A DNA stretch of 48,146 nucleotides from Herpomyces periplanetae (GCA_009733715.1 WMKJ01000098.1:1-48146), one strand, 5' to 3'; positions 30,432-44,130 are shown, counted from the stretch's first letter. Numbers and translations are program-made. The notes: generated by a model from the sequence alone, not told the origin.

Positions 30432-33400
30432 ATGTTTCAGGTAAGCCACTCGTTCCCTCCATTTAAAACGTTTCGAGCAATCGAGTACACAGCCTGCTAC
30501 CTAAATTTAACCATCATCAACCCGTTTAAATTATACGTGTATTTTTTCGTTTGCTAAAACCATGGCTCGAATACACAGCGTTTTAGATATGCTGGTGATA
30601 AAAATGGCCAATCCAAGGATACTACTGCAACCCAATCTGCTCGCATTAGCTCAGATGATAAAGGCCATTCTCCCCTGTTAACTTCTTCAAATACTGATCT
30701 TGAGAACCTATCCATCGACCCAATTGATCCGTCCCAGTTCATCATCCCCTCCGATGATTCTAACCCTACGTCTCCATATATGAAGCCTGAAAATTCTTCA
30801 ACCTTCTTTACCCATGAAAACAACCCAGACCTTACCCCATCCTTGCAAGATTCATCCGTGAACGATATACCCAAAGATATTCGGAAAAAGCTTAACCGTC
30901 TCAACATATACGAAAACATGTATACAGGTTAGTATATATAAAGCCTATCCACGCGTTTTGTGTGTTATTCTAACCCTTTTTCTAGAGCTCCTCAATTCAT
31001 ACCGTGCTACTCATGCCAAAGTTTCCTCTATTAAGTCTTTTGAGACAATTCTGCGCGAAAACACTCCCCTTGTTACAATTGATGATTGCTCAGCCTTTCT
31101 GGATTATTTAAGCCAACTAACCACCAAATCAGATCTGGCAATTGATGAGTTGCGTCGTGTCTCCAATGAAAGATTAAACATGGAGAAACAAGTCAATTCT
31201 CTAACGGCAGAATTAGAAAATGTTAAACACACTTTACAAATGCAATCCGCTACTAGTCCCTCTTCTTCTATACCCAGTGGAAATTCAGCCCATGAGTTAA
31301 CGGAAAATTTGTCATGTCCACAACTCTTAAATAGCGATGATAATGCCAGGTCTGATGTCTCAGATTCCATTCTGTCCCACCTTAGAACGGAAATTGATCA
31401 ACGCGATAAAGAATTACTAATTTTAAAATCGGAAAAGGAGCGATTAGAATCTGAACTGTTGCAAGTACAAACGCGTATTGACCAAGGAACGCCCAGCATA
31501 GATGCTTCATGTTCGGGCAATAATGCCACGGAAAAAGAATTGCGTTCGCGTTTGCAAACTTTAGAGTTAGAACTGCAAGAAATTCGCCAACAACACACAA
31601 TCGATACCAAACGCTATGAAGTTGCATGTGACTTAATTAGCACTTTACGAGAACGATTAGATCAAGCCAACAAGCAAGGTGATAAACCTGACAATGTTTT
31701 TAAAGAGAACAAGCAAAATGTATCGAATAGGCGGAAAAGGAATCGAAAGTTTACGTCAGGAAAAGCAGTATCATTAGATGCCTCCCCTGTCTCCCCAAGT
31801 TTAGTTGATGAAAAATTGAAATCGGCAAAACCGTCTAATGTGCAAGATCCTTTGCTAGAACAATTACAGAGTATCAAGCTGGATAAACTTAATGTTGATT
31901 CAGTGGCAGCCGAACGTCTGGAAGAAATAAATCAGCTTCGCAATAAATTAGTTAATCAAGAAGATCTCATTGAAGAAATAGCTGGTCTTCGGGACGAATT
32001 AATAGTTTTGGGGGAAGATCTGATTAGCGTTAAGGATGAGCTTAAGCAATCGATTATGGCTCGATCCTCATTGGAGAAAAAGTTAATAGAGATGGAAATG
32101 GACAAAGATAAACAAGCTAATAATGGATTTGAGAAAAATGCTGAATTGGAAGCCGAGGAAAAAGAAAATGACAGGCTATTAGCATTGGTTAAAGTTTTGG
32201 AAAAGGACGTAGAAAGTGGATTACAGAAGGTTACAACGCAGGCCAAAATGATAGGTGATTTAACAAAATATGGGGAGGAACTTGAGGGCGAATTATCGAA
32301 AGTCAAAAAGGAAGAACAGGAATTAAGAGCAGCGAATGAGGCACGAGAAGCACGGTTTGAAGCACTTGAAAAACGGGATAAGGAAAATACAGTCAAAATA
32401 GTATCACTTGAAAAGTTAGTGCAAGTTCGGGATGAGGAAATTGCTGGAGCAGCGGAAAAGTTTCGAAAAATGTGCCAGGACAGCCGTGAAATGGAGCGAA
32501 AGCTTCGGAATGAATTAACTAATATCAATTCACAAAAGGCACGGGCTAATGAAGCGCAGAAGCAATTAACTGTGGAGCTGGATGCCTTACGAGGGCAAAT
32601 TAAGGGCAGTGGGGATAAGCAGGAAAAGTTGGAAATAGTTATTTCGAAATTGAAGTCGGATAATGAATCATTACAGCAGGAATTGGCAATCAAAACAACA
32701 CAATTTTCGCATACACAGGAGACAGTTTTAAACCATGAAGGTGAAATTCGGGAATTATTTGTTCAGTTAAACGAATCGCGGGAAAAGTATGAAAGCTTAG
32801 TAGAAGAATTGACAGAAGCTCAGCGAATGTTAGATGAAAGAAATCGGGAAGCGAATAAAATGAGGGAGTTACTTAAAGATGCAAGAAATGGAGTGGAGGA
32901 TAGGGTTAAAGAAGTTAAATTAAGATTGATAAAGGTAGAGGAAGAACGGGATAAAATGGAAGAGCAAATTGAAGAGGTGGAGAACCGACGAAGAAAGGAA
33001 GTTGAAAGTATGAAGAAGCGATGTGAACAAGCGGAACAAGAAGTAAGATCTGGAAAATTGGAATGTGAAAAAATGACGCAAGAATTCGAAGAGAGGCGTA
33101 AACAATGGGATGAGTTAACAAAGGAAAACTTTGAGAAATACACGCGAGAAATTGATGAGAGGAAGGCTCAGGTAATAAGTTTGGAAAAAGAGTTACAAAA
33201 TGCCCACAACCGGATTGAGCAACTCAGAGGTGTAACAACCCATGATAAAGATAAAAGTCGACAATTGGGATCTAAAGAAACAATTGATACTAAGTCTATA
33301 GCAGGGCTGGAGGGTTGTAGCAACGAAGGGAATCAAGCAGGGGATAAACTAGGAATAAATAGAATGGAGAATACAGTGTTACAAAAAGGTGTGGGGCATA

Positions 33401-33606
33401 AAGGGCGGGAGTGTATAGAGAATGGAATGAAAGACAGAACGGAAGAGTTATTAACACAGTCGGAATACATTAAGAATGTGATATTGCAATTTCTGGAGCA
33501 GAAAGATCGAAAACTTCAGCAACAGCTGCTTCCAGTCATTGCCAAAATGTTGAACATGACAGAAATGGAAGAACAAAGATGGATTAATTTGACAGTCAAA
33601 AAATGA
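30432..33606 (+). CDS. IMH1: GRIP-domain golgin, Imh1-like, three exons
   Basis: Exons 30432-30440, 30579-30927 and 30986-33606 encode 992 residues. Donors are GTAAGC and GTTAGT, acceptors ACACAG and TCTAG, with a TTCTAAC branch in intron 2, and phases match. Exon 1 is only ATG TTT CAG, giving MFQ-RFRYAG across the join, like the MFQRxR start of other fungal Imh1 proteins. A conserved block spans the second join (PKDIRKKLNRLNIYENMYT, then ELLNSYRATHAK and LRENTPLVTIDD). A very long coiled coil follows (about residues 170-880). The final 50 residues are a GRIP domain (SEYIKNVILQFLEQKDR, LLPVIAKMLNMTEMEE), which binds the Arl1 GTPase on trans-Golgi membranes. Function: tethering of endosome-derived vesicles at the late Golgi. 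Confidence 0.9.
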
Positions 33607-34401
33607 ATTAAATACTACAACAATGACATCATACACATGTGTATAAATCAATTCAACCTATGACGTCAACATTTCCCGGGGTGAAGGTTTATAAAATGTG
33701 GAGACTTTTGTGGGCCACACTTCGTAAAACCGTTTTTGTTGAAGAGTCACTTCCTCGTGCCAAGCCGCTAAACCCTATCCGGTTAACCTTTTTCCTATAG
33801 GCGGATCTTTATTCACCCGGCTCCGGACATCGGCGGCGGCTTATTCAGCAACATGTGATGCGGGCGGAGTCGTTCGGGGTTGAAATCTCGTTTGTGAGTC
33901 GGCACTAAATTTTTCATGGTCTTATTCTCGTTTTCGTTTCACACAAATCTTGTACGATCTGCGGTTATTTTACTTTATGATAGTGGAGAAGGGGTGATTT
34001 TGTTCAAGTTCATCGCGTCTGGTTTACAGTTTACGACAGGGTTAATTAAATAGTCATACGCGTTGGCCAATCATCTCGTTTCTGTTCTTTTGCTAATTTA
34101 TTTTCACATATTTTTGATTCTACACTCGTATATACTCAAACATTTTTCAACTGGCATTTACTTTGATTATTCCGTTTCATTTGACGGGTTAATCTCATTG
34201 AAAATTTACCCTAATTTTACGGAAAAAATATTCCCAGCACATTTCCCCCCCTACATACACATACATATGTATATATATATTTAGTTATATGTACGTGTAT
34301 GCTCCATCTTCGCTTAAAGGACACATTAGGCATTTCTATTATCTTGCGTGGCAGCCTCCAGCTTGATTTTCCCAGGGCAGAGGAATGTAAACGTTACCGT
34401 T
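33607..34401. promoter_or_regulatory. Intergenic region between golgin and SR-protein kinase genes
   Basis: About 800 bp. A GC-richer patch at 33800-33900 contains CGGCGGCGGC. A TATATATAT run lies near 34271. It presumably includes the kinase promoter and leader. No gene is recognised. Confidence 0.35.
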
Positions 34402-36705
<2,304 letters not shown>

Positions 36706-37389
36706 TAGTTTGAGCACGTTGTACCCATGTAAATATGGTGTGTTAATGCGTGCATGTTATTATTTGTCAGTATAGTTTTGTGTAAACTTGTGTTATCGTA
36801 TCGTACCATTCGCCCAACTTTTGCGCTCGAGCACACTGCACCGAAGCGTTGTAAATACATATACTATTTACGAGTACGAAGGGAAGAAAATAGTAGACTA
36901 GCGCGTAAATTTGGGGATACTAACGCCAACAGTGTATATGCACATTTTTCATCGTCAACCTCGTACACTGGCGGGTTGGGGTGTAACGCAGTAAACGTGA
37001 GCGATCAGTAAAAAAGCTAATGAGATACGTTGATGCATGCATATAGTGCGCACGTATACTAGCAAGCGCGCATGTGCCTGCGTGCGTACGAAGTGCGATT
37101 GAAAATATTGATTATGAGGAACTAAGTAACGGCAACCAAGTATATTATATTCGTGTACACGAGGATAAGCGGTGCCGAAATCGAGGTGAGCGCAAGCTTG
37201 TAACGGAATCGTAAGTGTGCACATGCCAGCAATTGAACGTAAATGTGAAAATACGATCGGTCCATGAAAGATGGGGCTTCGACCTTCCAGCGTAGAAAGG
37301 AGCGCGCGCGTGTGCACGCGTGCGCAAATTTTATCCAAGGAACAACGTTTGACAATCGCGCAGTTTCGTTATTGGAGCGTATAACAACG
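36706..37389. other. Convergent intergenic spacer (SRPK / Rab8)
   Basis: 680 bp between two convergent genes. Several alternating CG/CA-type steps occur (for example GCGCGCGCGTGTGCACGCGTGCGC near 37301). No gene is recognised. Confidence 0.35.
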
Positions 37390-38250
37390 TTAACAACAAT
37401 TTCTCGTAAAACTATTTCCACCTGATGCACTGTTTGCCCGTTGATCCCAGAGTGGAACGCTTTGTGATGCGAGAGATGGAGATTCACTATTTCGTGTGTC
37501 GATTACACGCTTCTTAATCTTCGCTGCTAGTGTATAAAACGCTTGTTCGATATTAATGTTGCTTTTGGCAGAAACTTCTAAGAAAGGAATTCCCAAATCA
37601 TCCGCCAAAGCTTGTCCCTGTTCTTTCGATATCACTCTACGATCTTCCCAATCACATTTATTACCAATTAACATCATATTGACGCCTTCGGAAGCGTGTT
37701 GTTGGACATTTTTGAACCATTGTTCAATATCTAACGGAATTAGTCACCAATGAGATGGGTACATACATGAGGTTAGAAAACTTGGGACATAAAAAGAAGA
37801 CTTACTCCTGAAAGATCGTTCATCAGTCACATCATAGACCAGAAGAATTCCCATTGCACCACGATAGTACGCGGTAGTTATAGTACGAAAGCGTTCCTGA
37901 CCGGCTGTATCCCATATTTGAAGTTTAGCACGTTTTCCTTCAACGTCAATTGTGCGAATTTTAAAGTCAATTCCGATCGTAGTAATGAAAGATGGCGTAA
38001 AAGAATCTTCGCTGAACCGTAGTAAGCAACATGATTTTCCGACGCCCGAATCTCCGATAAGTAAAAGTTTAATCTAAGCGAACGGTTAGCCAGCAAAGCT
38101 GTACACGAGAGGCAGCAGGAGCGGCGACGACGACGACAATTGGATAGAGTGTAAGTAACAAGTTTAAGCGATAGGCAGTGGAGGAAGTTTAGCTGAGTGG
38201 TGAAGCGGGTTAAAACGTACGAGAAAGTCATAGTTCCGATTGGACGCCAT
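37390..38250 (-). CDS. Rab8/Sec4/Ypt2-type secretory Rab GTPase, three exons
   Basis: In transcription order the exons are 38221-38250, 37806-38073 and 37390-37730 (212 residues). Donors are GTACGT and GTAAGT; acceptors are CTTAG and GTTAG, with branches GGCTAACC and GACTAATT. All phases match. This small GTPase drives exocytic vesicle delivery to the plasma membrane. Motifs in order: P-loop GDSGVGKS (residues 17-24), switch [15 protein letters not shown], switch [27 protein letters not shown] and EVSAKS. The C-terminus ends in a double Cys (NCC) for geranylgeranylation. The N-terminus [20 protein letters not shown] closely matches the Rab8/Ypt2 branch. Exon 1 encodes only ten residues. The gene is divergent from the eL13 gene, about 1.3 kb apart. 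Confidence 0.94.
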
Positions 38251-38585
38251 GACAGGTTGAAAGTATTGTGAGTGTTATCGAATTAATACGAGGAAATAGT
38301 GTGGATAAATTAGAAAAAAAATACGGGTAGGGTTGGCGCGGGAAGGCCGAGTAAAATGATAGAAATGGTTGGCTTATACGCGTATGTGAAAGTGTATGAG
38401 TAAAGGCCAGGTCCGGTGAAAAAGACCAGCCAAGGACGGTATAGAGCATGAATATCAGAAAAATGAAGGGAAGAAAAAGAATGTGAATGATAAGCTGTGT
38501 TAGGCTAGTAGACTAGTACGGGAAAAGAAGGTCGATGACAAAAAGGCTATTGGAAATGGGAAGAGAGTAGGGAGATAAGAGGAAA

Positions 38586-38688
38586 GTGTGTGTGTGTGCA
38601 AACGTGTATACACACATGTGCACGCCCGCGACAGGCGGAAGAATAAGGGAAGGAGGTTAATACACGCACACACACACACACACACACG
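38586..38688. repeat. Facing (GT)n and (CA)n microsatellites
   Basis: A GTGTGTGTGTGTG run near 38586-38598 and a longer CA run at 38662-38688 are on the same strand about 65 bp apart. They are therefore complementary to each other and could form a hairpin. Both are also Z-DNA-prone. Confidence 0.6.
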
Positions 38689-39356
38689 CTAAGGAACAGT
38701 AGGGAAAAAAAAAAGAAAAGGAAACACGACAGTGTGAAGGGTTAAGAATTAATCCTGTTTGATGGTTAAAAGTTTGGGTGTAAAATAAGCTCATGAAAGG
38801 AAGATGATAAGATAGAAAGAAGGTTATGCGGACAAGATAAGTGAAATAGGAAAAAAGAATAAGTTTAATCACGTTAAAAGCAGTTTGACAGCTAGACGTA
38901 ACGCGTGGACCGGGTAGAGGAGGGGGGGCGTGGAGAAGGACAGGTGGATCCAAGAGCGGGTAACGGGTATGAAATGAGAGAATTGATGGAAGATGAAAGT
39001 TTTTAGCGGCAATAAGAGTACAAAACGCCAAAAAAAAACGTAAAAAGGTAAAACGAAGAGAAAATGAAGTAGAGAAATTTGCCAAAAAAAACGAGCGAAC
39101 GTGAGGCTCTTAAATCGGAACGTGCGGAAAAACGTTTCGGCAAACTGGTCGGGTCGGCCCCAAGTCGGCTACTCCCTCCCGCCAAGATTTACCCCGAGAG
39201 ATTATCTCGGCTGTTTCATATTTACTCTTCATTTCCGAGTCATCGGGAAACATGACGTAAGGTGCCGACTCATAGTCCGGGTATTAGGTAAGATTTCTCG
39301 CTTAATTTGGTGGGCAAGGCGCGGCGGGTTTGTGGGGAGGAAGATCAGGTGAAGGG

Positions 39357-39393
39357 GGTGATGGTGATGACGGCGAAGACCATCACCATCACC
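39357..39393. repeat. Perfect 13-bp inverted repeat upstream of eL13
   Basis: GGTGATGGTGATG (39357-39369) and CATCACCATCACC (39381-39393) are exact complements with an 11-base loop. The hairpin lies about 143 bp upstream of the eL13 ATG, in the promoter or leader. Confidence 0.6.
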
Positions 39394-39535
39394 ATCCCAT
39401 TGTTAGTTTTCTTTAATTCTCTGCTCACTTTGATAGCAGGCAGAATTTACTCTAGGTGAAATTCCCCTTTCCTAATTTATTTGATTAATTTTTTTGCACG
39501 TGGGGTTTATCTACATTCTTCACGATTCGAATAAA

Positions 39536-40666
39536 ATGGTAAGTTTTTTTCACTTTGTTGATTTGGTAAAGGTTAAAGGAATAACTCGGAATTTTTTCGG
39601 GAATTATTTCATTTCAACTGTAGTAGTAGTACACTTTCACGTATGAAAGCTATTTAACATGATATTCTGGGGATGAAATTTATAGGCTATCAGACACAAT
39701 AATCAAGTACCTAATAATCGTACGTTTATATGAATATGGATACAACATCAAGACATAAGTTGATGAACTGAGGGGATTTTGTTTTTGGGTTCAAATTAAT
39801 TGCAGTCTATTTCATTGATTAAAGTTTACCTTTTAACGTGTCAATGATACAGATTTTCACAAGGATTGGCAACGTCGGGTTCGCGTCCATTTCAATCAGG
39901 TTAGTTTAACGCTACACATTGATGGAGGGCAGCACTGCGCAGCGCAGCGCTATACAGTCGGGTCAGGGCACGTTAACTCAACATTTTTTTGCGCGTGAAT
40001 ATTTACACGTGAATTGGAACGCACACGCGTGTATAGCCCGGTCGCAAAAATCGTCGCCGTCATGCTCGTGATATTAAAGCGAATAAACTTGCACCTCGTC
40101 CAATCGACATACTTCGTCCCATAGTGCACTGCCCTACGTTGAAGTATAATAGACGTGTGAGAGCAGGCCGTGGATTCTCACTTTATGAATTGAAAGCTGC
40201 AGGAATTCCACGGAGATTGGCGCATACTATTGGAATTGCGGTCGATGCTCGAAGAACGAATCTATCCAAAGACTCCATCGATGCTAACGTTCAACGTTTG
40301 AAAGAGTATTATACAAAACGATTAATTCTCTTTCCCCGATCTTCCAGTAAATCTGGCAAGTCTACTAAAGCATCTCATTCAACTTCATCGGATGATTTGG
40401 TGTCTGCAGCAAAAGCCCGAAGTATTCCTTTGGTTACGTCGTTACGCGAATCGATGCCGATTACCAACACTACAAAAGTTAATATTGGCAAAATTGCCGA
40501 TTATGCCAAAGCTTCTATACCGGCTGGAATTGCTAAGGATAACGATAAGAATGCCGGAGTGTATCGATGTTTACGCTTAGCTCGTTCATCTGCTCGGCTT
40601 GTTGGCGTTCGTGCTAAGCGTGAGTCAGCCAAGGACGATGAAGCCGCAGCAAATGCGAAAAAATAA
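39536..40666 (+). CDS. RPL13: 60S ribosomal protein eL13, four exons
   Basis: Exons 39536-39538, 39686-39719, 39853-39899 and 40037-40666 give 237 residues. The first coding exon is just the ATG, directly followed by GTAAGT. Later donors are GTACGT and GTTAGT; acceptors are TATAG, ACAG and TATAG, and every phase matches. The reconstructed start ([11 protein letters not shown], then [16 protein letters not shown], then [12 protein letters not shown]) follows the eL13 family, as do [33 protein letters not shown] and [18 protein letters not shown]. eL13 is a structural protein of the large ribosomal subunit. The C-terminal region after RLVGVRAKR is an Ala/Lys/Glu-rich extension, so the protein is somewhat longer than the usual 200-210 residues. 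Introns are 147, 133 and 137 bp. Confidence 0.95.
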
Positions 40667-41497
40667 ACGTGTATTGCTACGTTGAATTTTCTTGTGGCAT
40701 GCTTCTCTTAGTCTTACTCTTGCAGAATCAAGTTGGGTTTTACTTTGACTATTGTTTATCTCGTACAAACTCAATTATTTTCGCATATCCGTTCGCCGGC
40801 TTGGGAAAAAAAGGGAGTAACTAGACTCGGGATATAGTAGAGGTTATGGAAGAATTTTGTCCGGTAAAGCATGCTACGATTTAACGGGTAGGTGATTCTT
40901 AAAATGTCTATGGGACTATAATCATGAATAGGGTGGACGGACGGGAGCGGAGAGTGGAAATAGTTGTAAGTGGGGCAGATGGGTAGAGTACGCGCGGGAG
41001 GCGGCTCGAGCGAGAGTAAAATGACGAGGAAGCGATAAAAAACAAAGGGAATAAAAACCAGATATAAGCTAGGCGGGCAGGCTGACGAACGGGCGATGAA
41101 ACACACGGCAATCAAATGAGAGTAGCGAAAAATCCCGGGTTTAACGACCGGCAGCAAATAGCGAGCTCACTATACAAAAAAAAAGGCAAGACAAATTACA
41201 GAAGAAATATGAGAATGAACTCTGCTCAAACAGTTCACTCGGTAAGCCGCGTGTTTCCTACTGTTCATCCAAATTTTAGATAAGATTTCTAGAAGAGAAA
41301 AAAAAGGGCTAACAAGTCCAACGGATGCATGAGAATGTAAATGCGACAGACTTGAACTAACATGGCATAAGGAGGAAGTGGAGAGGGGTGAGGAGAAAGT
41401 GAAATTTTGGATGGAAGAGAAGCCAAAATGAAAGACAGCAGCAGGAAGGGATATGGGGGAAAAAGTGACATCAAAGATAAAATAAACAATACATATT
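40667..41497. other. Convergent intergenic spacer (eL13 / bZIP)
   Basis: 830 bp, mostly purine-rich on the + strand, holding both 3' UTRs. Minus-strand frames here (40771-41157, 41170-41628) are low-complexity Ser/Pro/Phe translations of that bias and are not called. Confidence 0.4.
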
Positions 41498-42728
41498 CTA
41501 CGCGCAAGTGGAAGCTTTAACTTCCTCGGCAAACTCACTTGCTTGAGCTGCAGCTGCTGCCGCTTGAAGTTGATCGGCGGCGTGAGCTGATATAGCCACG
41601 GAAGTTTCCGATACGTTCTCCATAACATGAATATCAGATCGAGGAACGGGTTGGGTAAGTTGAACGGCCGCAGGTGGAATGGGATAATCCCCCGCTAAAT
41701 CTAACAATTTGGCCTGAAGCGTAAGAACATATTCACGTAGCATATAATTCTCGGATTGCAAATTCTTGCAATTTTCGATAACGGTATCAAACTCCTTCAC
41801 CTGATCCTTTAAGGTTCGAATATATTCTTCTTTGCGCAGACGAAAAGCTCGCTGAAAGGATAATATGTATGTAGAACGACCGAAATACTCGGAGGAAGGA
41901 TGAGCTGAAGTTAGTCAAAAATTCTCAGAGGGGACAAATTGACTGACAAGATGAACGGAAGAACAAATTAATGGAACACGACAAGCGCATATACAAATAC
42001 ACCTCGAAAACTCAACCTGATCATGGACTGAAGAGGATGAGTTGCCAATGGTATTTCCATGTATTAATTCATTCATTAATGAGTAAAACTCAAAATGTAA
42101 ATAAAAGGTAAAATATAACGCTACCTGCGCTGCTCGGTTCTGCGCTGCCCGTTTTGACGTTGATAATTCACGTCTCCCCTTGCGTGGTTCGGTAGTATTA
42201 CGAACTTCAGCCGTACTTGACGCTTGAGGTGGATGTTGAGAGGTCGCCGACGTTATGCTGGTGAGGGGAGCAGCCGAAGATTGTTGAAGCGAAGCTTCGG
42301 TTGTAACAACAGCACTGGCCGTAGTTACATTTACGGGTATCGGGGATGAAGTTGTCTGCGGGGTGGGTAATGGAGGATAAGTTGGAGGTCCGGCAATGGC
42401 AGGATCTATATTATTTTCCGTTGGTATGTGTGAGTGAGATGTCGGAGAAGATGTGGTGTTCTGAGCATGAGAAGACGTAGGAGTTTGCTGTTGTTTTTGT
42501 TGAACGGCTTGAGCAGCGTGTGCAGCGAGGAGATGTTCACGCAAGCCTGGGAGGACGAAGAAAGAAAAGTAAGATTTGAAGTTTGTGTAAGCCTATGAAA
42601 CGAGTAATGTAACGGAATAAAAGTATACGCTAACTAGATGACTAACTCATTTCAATATTGGATTCCTATGCGTGGGTATGTCGATGTCAGTTGTATTCAA
42701 GTTTACCGTGTGTCGTTATCATCATCAT
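41498..42728 (-). CDS. bZIP transcription factor, KapC-like, three exons
   Basis: In transcription order the exons are 42707-42728 (tentative), 42125-42546 and 41498-41851, giving 265 residues. The second join (donor GTAGCG, acceptor TTTCAG) falls inside the basic region and restores GRRELSTSKRAAQNRAAQ-RAFRLRKEEYI, the DNA-contact motif NRAAQRAFRxRK of Yap/Pap1-type fungal bZIPs. The leucine zipper follows (LKDQVKEFDTVIENCKNLQSEN), then LREYVLTLQAKLLDL, PIPP and an Ala-rich tail. This arrangement fits the putative KapC group. The 140-residue N-terminal part is Gln/Ser/Thr/Pro-rich. Exon 1 (MMMITTHG) is chosen because it supplies an ATG in the right phase before HLLAAHAAQ, but its donor GTAAAC is weak. 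The true first exon may differ. Confidence 0.82.
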
Positions 42729-42984
42729 CGAAAATGATGGATGTGTAAGTCAACATAAGGGTTGTTATGAGAAGATAAACTTACACGTGTATTTGAAGCA
42801 ATGGCAGATGATGCCAAAGCTTTCTTTAAAGGTGATGCAGAGAATATGTGTTGCATTGAAAAAATTTGGGCAATATTACAGTATGAGAGAATCTTTTTGG
42901 CTAGTGTAAGCCTTGTGAGGGGTGGGGTAAGGAATAGAAGAGGGGGAGGGGAAGAGGGGGGTTAGAAGTAGTGGAGCGAGCGAG

Positions 42985-43146
42985 CGTGCGGTATAGTAAG
43001 GTATGGTATGGTGTGGTATGGGCAAGGTATGGTAAGGTAAGGTATGGGGGTATGGTACTGTGCTGTACTGTACTGAGTGGTGTAGTGTGATATGGGTACA
43101 GTGCTGTGAGGTATGGTATGGTATGATATTGTATGGTATGGTAGTA
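42985..43146. repeat. Degenerate pentanucleotide array, G-rich part (TATGG-like)
   Basis: The sequence reads as consecutive 5-mers close to TATGG/TAAGG/TGTGG/TACTG for about 160 bp, with occasional phase slips. Minus-strand translations give His/Tyr/Pro/Thr strings that simply reflect the repeat. It lies upstream of the bZIP gene. Interruption by ordinary AT-rich sequence (43147-43490) separates it from the second block. Confidence 0.7.
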
Positions 43147-43499
43147 GGCAGTAAAACTTGGAAATATGATAATGTCAGCAAAGGAAAATCTAAAAACCGA
43201 GGATGACAATGTCAAAATGAAGAAAAAAGAAAAAAAGGACGCTGCTTCGATTACAGCAGATAAAATTGGCCAACAAGACAACGTAAAATGACAATTTGAC
43301 AAGGGAAAGGGAAATGTGGTAAGTGCGTAAAGGGTATTGCGGCCAAAGGAAAATGTAATATCAGAGTAAAGCTTGGAAGATTGTTGTGAGTAACAAGGGT
43401 GACTTTTGAGGAGAAGAGAAGAATTGAAGGAAAAGAGAAGTATAATATGAAGGATAAGTAATGGAAATATGAAAAGCTTAGCTTATTATATGGCAAATT

Positions 43500-43770
43500 T
43501 TAGTGGGAAGAAGGGTAGCCGGGGAGAAAAGGGAGGACGAAGAGAAAAGCTTGGAGAAGAGCGGACCAAGGAGATTAAATAATCAAAGAATCGACAAGGA
43601 TTATGTAATAGTAAGGAATAAGGAATAAGGATTGGGGGATTAGATAAGATTATGGTTTGCCGAAGTAAAGCCGGGGGGTGGAAGAAGTGAGGTGAGGGGA
43701 GGAGAGGAGAGGAGGGGAGAGGAGGAGGGGAGAAGGGGATGGGATGAGGTGGCGGAAGGGATGAAAATAG
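43500..43770. repeat. Polypurine tract
   Basis: The + strand is dominated by A and G. The densest part is 43680-43750, made of GGAGA/GGGGA units with very few pyrimidines. Such tracts can form intramolecular triplexes and may stall replication. No gene is seen. Confidence 0.6.
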
Positions 43771-44130
43771 AGATGGCAAAGTGGAGTGGAGTAGAGTGGC
43801 GTGGGGTGGCATGGAATGGCGTCGTGTGGTGTTTGGAGTATGGTGTATAGTGTGTGGTATAGTACAGTACTGTACAGTACAATGCAGTACTGTACCGTGT
43901 AGTATAGTATGGTATACTAAGTATAGTATAGTATAGTGTATAGAATAGTACAACATAACATAGTATAGTATAATGTGCCATGCCATGCTGTGCTATGCCA
44001 TGGCATGCCATGCTATACTATGCAACACTATGCCGGACTTTACATGATATGCTATCCCAACCCATCTTATTCAATGCTATGTCATCCTATCCCACGCCAC
44101 GCCACGCCACACCACCCCATCCCATGCCCT
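43771..44130. repeat. Degenerate pentanucleotide array with strand switch and palindromes
   Basis: Runs of 5-mers near GTGGA/GTGGC (43780-43850) change to GTATA/GTACA/GTACT (43855-43960), then to ATGCC/ATGCT (43975-44035), and end as CACGC/CATCC (44060-44130). The right end is roughly complementary to the left end, so the block is an imperfect inverted structure centred near 43955. Perfect palindromes occur inside: GTACAGTACTGTAC (43862-43875), GTACTGTACAGTAC (43867-43880) and ATGCCATGGCAT (43995-44006). Confidence 0.7.

Larger units (their letters stand above)
38251..39535. promoter_or_regulatory. Divergent intergenic region (Rab8 / eL13)
   Basis: 1.28 kb. The left part (about 38460-39090) is strongly purine-rich on the + strand and contains GT and CA microsatellites. 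The right part (about 39090-39400) is GC-richer, with two hairpins (39194-39210 CCGAGA/TCTCGG, and 39357-39393). This is where the eL13 promoter is expected. Confidence 0.45.

Noticed and set aside
31956-33143. Long Ser/Phe-rich minus-strand frames inside the golgin gene
   Set aside because: These are antisense shadows of the Glu/Lys-rich coiled-coil codons.
39720-40036. Possible snoRNA in RPL13 introns
   Set aside because: Intron 2 has TTGATGA and CTGA words, but no convincing C/D or H/ACA arrangement or guide sequence could be made out by eye.
43171-43290. 39-codon Lys-rich ORF (MSAKENLKTEDD...) between the repeat blocks
   Set aside because: Short, low complexity, and without any context supporting translation.
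42876-44011. Minus-strand frames rich in His, Tyr, Thr and Pro
   Set aside because: They are translations of the pentanucleotide repeats, not protein genes.
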